A DNA stretch of 5,584 nucleotides from Rhodothermaceae bacterium (GTDB lineage: Bacteria; Bacteroidota; Rhodothermia; Rhodothermales; JAHEMB01). A model generated the notes under the pieces. That model was not told the origin of the DNA. It did not search any database and worked only from the letters and a program-made list of their open reading frames with translations. The number at the start of each line of letters is the position of its first letter. Position 1 is the first letter of the stretch. Location: assembly GCA_024643915.1 (NCBI GenBank), contig JAHEMB010000292.1:1-5584 (forward strand), read 5' to 3'. The position numbers and the translations under genes are program-made. Shown one piece after another: positions 1 to 3,884 of the stretch.

Positions 1-264
1 GCCGTTTGTGCCCATCACCACCCAGATGCCCTGGGCGGTGGCGTAGCGGGCGATGTCGTAGATGTCGCGGCGCAGAAGCGGCTCGCCTCCGGTGAGGATG
101 AGCATCTCGGTGCCGAGGGTTTTCATCTCATCGATGAGGGCGAGGCACTCGTCCGTCGTCAACTCGCGCGTCGCCTTGTGACCCGCCTCCATGTAGCAGT
201 GCGGGCAGTGCAAGTTGCACTTCTTCGTCAGGTTCCACGAGATGAGGGCGGGACGATATGTCAT
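1..264 (-). CDS. Radical SAM protein, NirJ/AhbD-like (heme biosynthesis family), N-terminal part only
   Basis: The first 88 codons are visible and the rest lies beyond position 1. The residues read MTYRPALISWNLTKKC, followed by the CX3CX2C iron-sulfur motif of radical SAM enzymes (Cys16, Cys20, Cys23) with Tyr24 after it, then the SAM-binding GGEP motif at residues 59-62 and a GTNG strand at 85-88. The 'ISWN-T-CN--C-HCY--AG' opening resembles what I recall of the NirJ1/NirJ2/AhbD group, which act on heme precursors: AhbD makes heme b from iron-coproporphyrin III, and NirJ acts in heme d1 synthesis. These enzymes usually carry a second Fe-S cluster in a C-terminal SPASM-like region, which is outside the window, so subfamily and substrate are not settled. 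The ATG is chosen because AGAAAGG lies 6 bases upstream and the core motif begins directly after it. It follows four cytochrome genes on the same strand after a 149-base spacer, consistent with cofactor supply. A PqqE-type or other SPASM maturase remains possible. Radical SAM assignment is near certain, the heme role moderate. Confidence 0.9.
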   Translation of the reverse strand, partial: MTYRPALISWNLTKKCNLHCPHCYMEAGHKATRELTTDECLALIDEMKTLGTEMLILTGGEPLLRRDIYDIARYATAQGIWVVMGTNG

Positions 265-270
265 GTACAG

Positions 271-277
271 CCTTTCT
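271..277 (-). promoter_or_regulatory. Ribosome binding site of the radical SAM gene
   Basis: The coding strand reads AGAAAGG, then a 6-base spacer, then ATG. It supports the chosen start of the radical SAM gene, since no other start lies between it and the FeS motif. Confidence 0.6.
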
Positions 278-295
278 CTACCGTTCCGGTTAATC

Positions 296-308
296 AGGCA
301 ACGTGCCT
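296..308. promoter_or_regulatory. Small perfect dyad upstream of the radical SAM gene
   Basis: AGGCAACGTGCCT is a 5-bp perfect inverted repeat around a 3-base centre, about 32 bases before the radical SAM start codon. Its position would suit an operator or a short hairpin in the leader. I see no convincing -35/-10 pair or Bacteroidota-type TTTG / TAnnTTTG promoter next to it, and a dyad this short occurs often by chance. Confidence 0.25.
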
Positions 309-343
309 TTCGCATTACTTTTCATTGGAATCGACGAGCCGAT

Positions 344-393
344 GAAAGGACGAATCACCGGACTTCATCTCGACATCGTCCGCTCGTCCTTTC
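344..393. repeat. 10-bp perfect inverted repeat downstream of the EB_dh cytochrome gene
   Basis: GAAAGGACGA at 344-353 and TCGTCCTTTC at 384-393 are exact reverse complements with a 30-base loop. The loop has a further possible pairing (GATGAA 341-346 with TTCATC 364-369), so alternative folds compete. The element lies 21 bases past the stop of the upstream gene on the coding strand. There is no T-run after the stem, so I do not call it an intrinsic terminator. It could stabilise the 3' end of the message or act as a weak attenuator before the radical SAM gene. Confidence 0.45.
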
Positions 394-404
394 CTCCTTT
401 CGTC
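383..404. repeat. Dispersed 22-bp intergenic repeat, copy A
   Basis: This 22-base stretch (plus strand starts CTCGTCC and ends CCTTTCGTC) matches positions 3017-3038 at 20 of 22 bases. It sits 10 bases past a stop codon on the coding strand. It overlaps the right arm of the inverted repeat at 344-393. It is purine-rich on the coding strand, so low complexity explains part of the similarity. Confidence 0.5.
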
Positions 405-413
405 CATTCGTAG

Positions 414-1979
414 TCACGCCACCGCCTCCTCCTTCCGGGCGCGGCGGCGGATGGCGAAGACGAGGCCGAGTTCGAGCACGAGCGTGATGAAGGCCCACTT
501 GGCCATCGGGAGGGCGGCGGAGGGCTTGTTCATGGGTTCCATGTAGACATAGTACCAGGCCGTGAGACCACGCCGGTTGCCGCGTTCCTCGTTGAAGCCG
601 TCCCAGATGGAAAAGGCGATGGGCATGAACGCCTCCTCCTCGAACGTCAACCCGGCCTCTTTGGCGCGTGCCCGTTTGAAGACTACCGTCCATTCGCCCT
701 CGTCGTAGTTCGAGAAAAAGTCGAGCGTCTCCTCCCCCGGCTCCAGGTTTTCGCTGCCGTGACCGACGAAGAACTCCGCCTCGCCTTTGGCGAGGTCGGC
801 GAACCAGAGATCGACGGCGTGCTTCTCGTCGCCGAAGAGGAAGTAGGGCACCTCGGTACCTGCGGGGGGCTGGGAGGGGATCTGGATGGCGACGGCGTCG
901 GAGTAGGGCGAGGCAGGGTTGGCGGCGGCGGCTTCGCCTGCGGCTTGGGCGCCGGTGGTGTCGGTCGGGGCCGTCTCGCCGAAGCGTGGCGCCGCCATGG
1001 TGGGGCTGTTGCTGCCCGAGGTTTCGGCGCGCATGTCGTGCCAGCGCAGCAGGAAGGCGATCTCGTCCTCGTTGTAGATCGCCTTCACCTCGACGCCGTT
1101 GACGCCCGGTTGGAAGGCCCGCCCCGGCTCGATCACCTGCCCGACGATGGGGAAATAGGTGGGCCGCGCAGTCTCGAAGAGCGCCGCACCCTGGCCCACG
1201 TCGAGCGCGCCCTCAGCCGGCGAGGCCACGATGACGGTGCCGTAGTTGGCCTCGTCACGCGAGAGCGACCATACGTAATCGACGAGCGCCCAGCTTTCGT
1301 CCTCTGGCAACTCGTACGAGGGCATCGGCGAGCCGTCGAGGCCGGTGGTGAAGGTGCGGTAAATGTCTTCACGCGTCTGGCCGTTACGGTAGGTCCAACG
1401 CTTGGTCAGGTCGGCTGGGCGGATGTGGTAGCCCCACTGGTCCTCAAGCGTGGGCGCGGATTTGCCGTCGCCGCGCCCGAGATTCCCGTGGCAATCCGTG
1501 CACTGGTTCGCCTCGAAGACGGCCCGCCCCCGCTGCGCCGCCTCTTCGCTGAACGAGGGGGCTTTGGGTATCGTGATGGGGTCGGGCACGCCGTAGGAGC
1601 CGGAGAAGTCGTCGTTGAAGGTTTTGATGTGATAGACGAGGTTCTGCACCTGGGCGTCGGAGAGCTTGGGCCAGGGGGGCATGCCGGTGTAAGGCATCCC
1701 CTCGCGGATGCTCCGCTTGAGGTCGGCGTCGGTGGGCAGCTCGCCGCTGGCGGTGGAGCGGAACTTGAAAATGCCGGTCGTGAAGTCACGCGGGGCCGGT
1801 GTGAAGACGTCCGCCGCCACGCCATCTCCCGCGCCCTCGGGCCCGTGGCACTGCGCGCACTTCTCCATATACAGCACGCGCCCGGCCTCCCGCTGAGCCT
1901 CCGTCCCCAGGTCCGGCTCCTGCCCGTACGCGGCGGGGGCGACGAAGAGCAAGACTGCTAGTAGAGTGATCGTTTTCAT
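414..1979 (-). CDS. Diheme cytochrome c fused to an ethylbenzene-dehydrogenase-type heme b domain, membrane anchored
   Basis: This 521-residue protein starts with a Sec signal peptide (residues 1-20, hydrophobic core TLLAVLLFVAPAAYG), so it works outside the cytoplasmic membrane. Cytochrome c domain 1 has CAQCH at 41-45 with Met100 (GMPPW) or Met95 as likely axial ligand. Domain 2 has CTDCH at 160-164 with Met219 (SPMPSY) as likely ligand. Residues about 245-485 match the EB_dh family (gamma subunits of ethylbenzene, DMS and related molybdoenzymes, which bind heme b through Met and Lys): clear landmarks are IAFLLRWHD at about 307-315 and the block PIAFSIWDGFNEERGN at 453-468, ending GLTAWYYVYMEP. 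Met452 is a candidate heme ligand; I cannot assign the Lys. An Ala/Thr/Pro-rich insert at about 320-360 interrupts this domain. One helix (about 493-510) followed by RRRARK anchors the C-terminus, tail inside. No molybdopterin subunit is in the window, so the likely role is electron transfer among neighbouring cytochromes and the CydA-like protein. The ATG is fixed by the signal peptide, although no clear Shine-Dalgarno precedes it. Confidence 0.92.
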   Translation of the reverse strand: MKTITLLAVLLFVAPAAYGQEPDLGTEAQREAGRVLYMEKCAQCHGPEGAGDGVAADVFTPAPRDFTTGIFKFRSTASGELPTDADLKRSIREGMPYTGMPPWPKLSDAQVQNLVYHIKTFNDDFSGSYGVPDPITIPKAPSFSEEAAQRGRAVFEANQCTDCHGNLGRGDGKSAPTLEDQWGYHIRPADLTKRWTYRNGQTREDIYRTFTTGLDGSPMPSYELPEDESWALVDYVWSLSRDEANYGTVIVASPAEGALDVGQGAALFETARPTYFPIVGQVIEPGRAFQPGVNGVEVKAIYNEDEIAFLLRWHDMRAETSGSNSPTMAAPRFGETAPTDTTGAQAAGEAAAANPASPYSDAVAIQIPSQPPAGTEVPYFLFGDEKHAVDLWFADLAKGEAEFFVGHGSENLEPGEETLDFFSNYDEGEWTVVFKRARAKEAGLTFEEEAFMPIAFSIWDGFNEERGNRRGLTAWYYVYMEPMNKPSAALPMAKWAFITLVLELGLVFAIRRRARKEEAVA

Positions 1980-2036
1980 GCTAGGTCAGGCTTTGCATCG
2001 TTGAATCAAAGAATCGACGAGGATGTTGTTTGGCGA

Positions 2037-2066
2037 TCGTCGTCTCTTCGGCTCGTCGTCTCTTCG
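2037..2066. repeat. 14-bp direct repeat in the spacer between two cytochrome genes
   Basis: TCGTCGTCTCTTCG occurs at 2037-2050 and again, identical, at 2053-2066, separated by GC. On the coding strand this gives two CGAAGAGACGACGA units within 35 bases after the stop codon of the upstream cytochrome gene. It resembles in composition (purine-rich, GACGA) the repeats in the other two spacers. The rest of the 91-base spacer has no clear promoter or terminator. Confidence 0.65.
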
Positions 2067-2070
2067 TTTC

Positions 2071-2913
2071 CTATTCCAGGGCCGAGTCCTCGGCGGCGTG
2101 AAGGGCGCGCGGGCGGTGACCGGTGAAAGCATAGAGGAAGAGGGTCACGTCCCAGATCTCCTCCTCCGTCAGGAAATGCTCCCACGCGGGCATCGCCGAC
2201 GACCAGGGCGTCGATTCGTGGGGCAGGCCGGGGCCACCCTTGGCCACGCGCCAGAAGATGTAGCTCTCTTGCAGGATGCCGATGGTCTGGGGATCGGAGA
2301 AGTTGGCGGGGATGGGGTCGAAGCCGTGGGCGAAGTGACCGTCGCCCTCCATGTTGTCGCCGTGGCAGAAGGCGCAGTTCTGGAAGTAAACGCGCCGCCC
2401 GTTCTCGACGTGCTCCGCGAACGCCGCCGGGTCCCGCTCTTCAAGGACGCGGTAGGGGTTGGCCGCCGTCGCCAGGTTGATCGTCTTGCCTTTGAACTGG
2501 ATCTGGGCAGGCGGCGGCGGGTGGATGGTCCGCCCCGAGATGGGCGCCGCCGGCTCCTGCGTGATGTTGAGATACACGTTGGCCGCCACCAGCAGGGGCA
2601 GCAGCACCAGGACGATCACGAGGGGGATAGCGTACCTTTTCTCCGTCGTGAAGGCCACTACCGCATCCCGCGCTTCCGCCAGGTACGCCGACGTGGCCGA
2701 GAGGTACGCCGTCAGGATGATGACGACGATGCCCAGGTACATGAACACGATGGACGTGGGCAGGGGCGGCTCGATGCCGTAGCTGAAAAACACGTAAAGC
2801 GCAGCGAACCACGCCGCCAGCCACGCCAGCATATTCAGCCGCCGCACCTTGCGGTCCACCACCCACAACCCGGCGAGGGCGGCGATGACGAGGAGAAGGA
2901 CGAGCCAGTTCAT
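2071..2913 (-). CDS. Four-helix membrane protein with C-terminal monoheme cytochrome c domain
   Basis: This 280-residue protein has four predicted membrane helices, at about 2-18, 29-46, 52-72 and 95-113, with a short basic stretch (DRKVRR) after the first. A Pro-rich linker (HPPPPAQ, 131-137) leads to a class I-like cytochrome c domain. Its heme site is CAFCH at 180-184 (QNCAFCHGDNMEGDGH) and Met241 (SSAMPAWEHF) is the likely sixth ligand. The domain ends in the usual helix (EEEIWDVTLFLYAF). The heme domain should face the periplasm and accept or pass electrons. Four helices are more than a simple anchor needs, so it may be a structural subunit of the complex with the CydA-like protein. I do not recognise a named family for the membrane part. 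Start: ATG with GGAAAGG 4 bases upstream (slightly short). It lies 152 bases after the diheme cytochrome gene and 91 before the EB_dh fusion gene. Cytochrome c call is firm; the partner role is inference. Confidence 0.92.
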   Translation of the reverse strand: MNWLVLLLVIAALAGLWVVDRKVRRLNMLAWLAAWFAALYVFFSYGIEPPLPTSIVFMYLGIVVIILTAYLSATSAYLAEARDAVVAFTTEKRYAIPLVIVLVLLPLLVAANVYLNITQEPAAPISGRTIHPPPPAQIQFKGKTINLATAANPYRVLEERDPAAFAEHVENGRRVYFQNCAFCHGDNMEGDGHFAHGFDPIPANFSDPQTIGILQESYIFWRVAKGGPGLPHESTPWSSAMPAWEHFLTEEEIWDVTLFLYAFTGHRPRALHAAEDSALE

Positions 2914-2917
2914 AAGA

Positions 2918-2924
2918 CCTTTCC
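2918..2924 (-). promoter_or_regulatory. Ribosome binding site of the four-helix cytochrome c gene
   Basis: The coding strand reads GGAAAGG, then TCTT, then ATG. The spacing of 4 bases is a little short but the purine core is clear, and it marks the start at 2913. Confidence 0.55.
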
Positions 2925-2969
2925 AGCTAGTTCAGCATCGGTTCGAGAAGGAGCCTACGTGTTCTGAGT

Positions 2970-2996
2970 GGGAGAAAGGGCGAGTGGGTGAGTGGG
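2970..2996 (+). repeat. G-triplets at exact 8-base spacing (G-quadruplex-capable)
   Basis: On the plus strand GGG occurs at 2970, 2978, 2986 and 2994, with three 5-base loops (AGAAA, CGAGT, TGAGT). This meets the common G3N1-7 quadruplex pattern. The plus strand is the template for the surrounding genes. The last part is a tandem octamer, GAGTGGGT twice. The complementary C-rich RNA could pair with the G-rich element at 3042-3060. Confidence 0.55.
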
Positions 2997-3016
2997 TGAT
3001 TTCTCTTCTTCATCCT

Positions 3017-3038
3017 CTCGTCCATTCTTCCTTTCGTC
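3017..3038. repeat. Dispersed 22-bp intergenic repeat, copy B
   Basis: It matches positions 383-404 at 20 of 22 bases in the same orientation. Like copy A it lies shortly after a stop codon on the coding strand (28 bases past the stop ending at 3066) and is purine-rich there. Confidence 0.5.
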
Positions 3039-3041
3039 TCT

Positions 3042-3060
3042 CCCATTCCCCCATTCCCCC
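3042..3060 (-). repeat. Tandem octamer, G-runs on the coding strand
   Basis: The coding strand has runs GGGGG, GGGGG and GGG separated by AAT, which is an 8-base period. It begins 5 bases after the stop codon of the diheme cytochrome gene. It can pair imperfectly with the C-rich strand of 2970-2996 (about 15 of 19 aligned positions) across a loop of roughly 45 bases, giving a potential long hairpin in the spacer. No T-run follows, so it is not a classical terminator. Confidence 0.45.
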
Positions 3061-3065
3061 GCTCA

Positions 3066-3884
3066 TCAGTTTCCCTGTCGTTCGGCCAGCCAGTCCACGA
3101 GGGCTTTCACTTCGGCTGAGGTCGTCCGTGTGTAGAAGCCGGTGGCCTGGAGGGTGCTCTGCATCACGCCGCCGGCGAAACCCTCGGCCACGGTGGCGTC
3201 CGGATCCATGACGGCCTCGTAGATCTCCGCTTTCGACATCCGCGCGCCGAGATCGTAGAGGCTCGGCCCGACGAGCGGAGTGGCGTCGTCGATGCTGTGG
3301 CAGGTGTTGCACATGAAGGTGGTGAAGATCTCCTCGCCCCCGCGCGGCTCGACGTCCGTGGTGGAAGCCGGGCCGGCGGCGGGTTGCGTGGTCGTAGTCC
3401 CTTCGTCGCTCTGCCAGCGCAGCTCGGTGTCCATCGTCACACTCGGCGTGCCGCCCAGGCTTTCAAGGTAGGCGATCACAGCGAGGATCTCCTGGTCGCT
3501 CAGGTCAATGGGCGGGCTGCCGATGTTGGGCATGCCGGGCAGGAAACCCTCGACGATAAAGGCGTTGGGCTCGTAGAGCGACTCGGCCAGGTATTCCACG
3601 CCGTCCATGCCCTCCCGCATCGTCGCCGCCCGTGCCCCGATGCCGCCGAGGTCGGGAAAGCGGAGAGAGCCGCCACTCTCGCCAATCGTATGACAGACCA
3701 GGCACGTCCCCTTGCCGCCGACGATCTCGCCGCCGATCTCCACCAACTCCGCCGTCGTCAGTTCGGCGCCGAATTCGGTTTCCTCGGGCGGGTAGGTCAC
3801 CTTCTGCGGCACCATGTGGCCCACGTAGCCATAAAAGGCGCTCACCAGAATCGCAAAGCCGAATATCTTGAGAGCGGTTTTCAC
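3066..3884 (-). CDS. Membrane-anchored diheme cytochrome c
   Basis: This 272-residue protein has one N-terminal hydrophobic segment (about 5-24, no lipobox Cys and no clear cleavage site), best read as a signal anchor that leaves both heme domains in the periplasm. Domain 1 carries CLVCH at 61-65, with Met118 (FLPGMPNIG) as likely axial ligand, and ends in DQEILAVIAYLESL. A Thr/Pro/Ala-rich linker follows at about 139-161. Domain 2 carries CNTCH at 182-186, with Met231 (GGVMQST) as the probable ligand, and ends in SAEVKALVDWLAERQ; its spacing resembles the cytochrome c domains attached to oxidase subunit II. The GTG start overlaps the TGA of the CydA-like gene (GTGA), and GGAGG stands 7 bases upstream, so the pair is translationally coupled. 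The likely job is passing electrons to or from the CydA-like protein. Whether it is a fixed subunit or a mobile partner cannot be told from sequence. Confidence 0.93.
   Translation of the reverse strand: MKTALKIFGFAILVSAFYGYVGHMVPQKVTYPPEETEFGAELTTAELVEIGGEIVGGKGTCLVCHTIGESGGSLRFPDLGGIGARAATMREGMDGVEYLAESLYEPNAFIVEGFLPGMPNIGSPPIDLSDQEILAVIAYLESLGGTPSVTMDTELRWQSDEGTTTTQPAAGPASTTDVEPRGGEEIFTTFMCNTCHSIDDATPLVGPSLYDLGARMSKAEIYEAVMDPDATVAEGFAGGVMQSTLQATGFYTRTTSAEVKALVDWLAERQGN

Noticed and set aside
344..393. Intrinsic terminator after the EB_dh cytochrome gene
   Set aside because: The stem is real but the loop is 30 bases and no T-run follows on the coding strand, so termination cannot be claimed.
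215..487. Plus-strand 90-codon frame across the spacer and gene ends
   Set aside because: It overlaps the start of the radical SAM gene and the end of the EB_dh gene, is Arg/Pro-rich and has no visible ribosome binding site or motif.
759..1961. Long plus-strand open frame (400 codons) opposite the EB_dh cytochrome gene
   Set aside because: It lies wholly antisense to a gene with clear heme motifs, signal peptide and domain match. Its product is a Gly/Val/Arg-rich composition typical of the opposite strand of GC-rich genes, with no recognisable motif.
414..1979. A true ethylbenzene dehydrogenase subunit
   Set aside because: The EB_dh name reflects a heme b fold shared by many electron-transfer subunits. 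The catalytic molybdenum and Fe-S subunits are absent here and nothing suggests hydrocarbon oxidation.
2037..2066. Start of a CRISPR array
   Set aside because: Only two 14-bp copies separated by 2 bases; repeats and spacers are far too short.
2023..2967. Plus-strand open frame of 314 codons opposite the four-helix cytochrome gene
   Set aside because: Its translation is Arg/Asp/His-rich low complexity, it mirrors the real gene and has no domain signal. It is a codon-bias shadow.
3066..3884. Cytochrome oxidase subunit II
   Set aside because: The second heme domain has COX2-attached cytochrome-like spacing, but there is no cupredoxin domain or CuA Cys/His motif in the protein.
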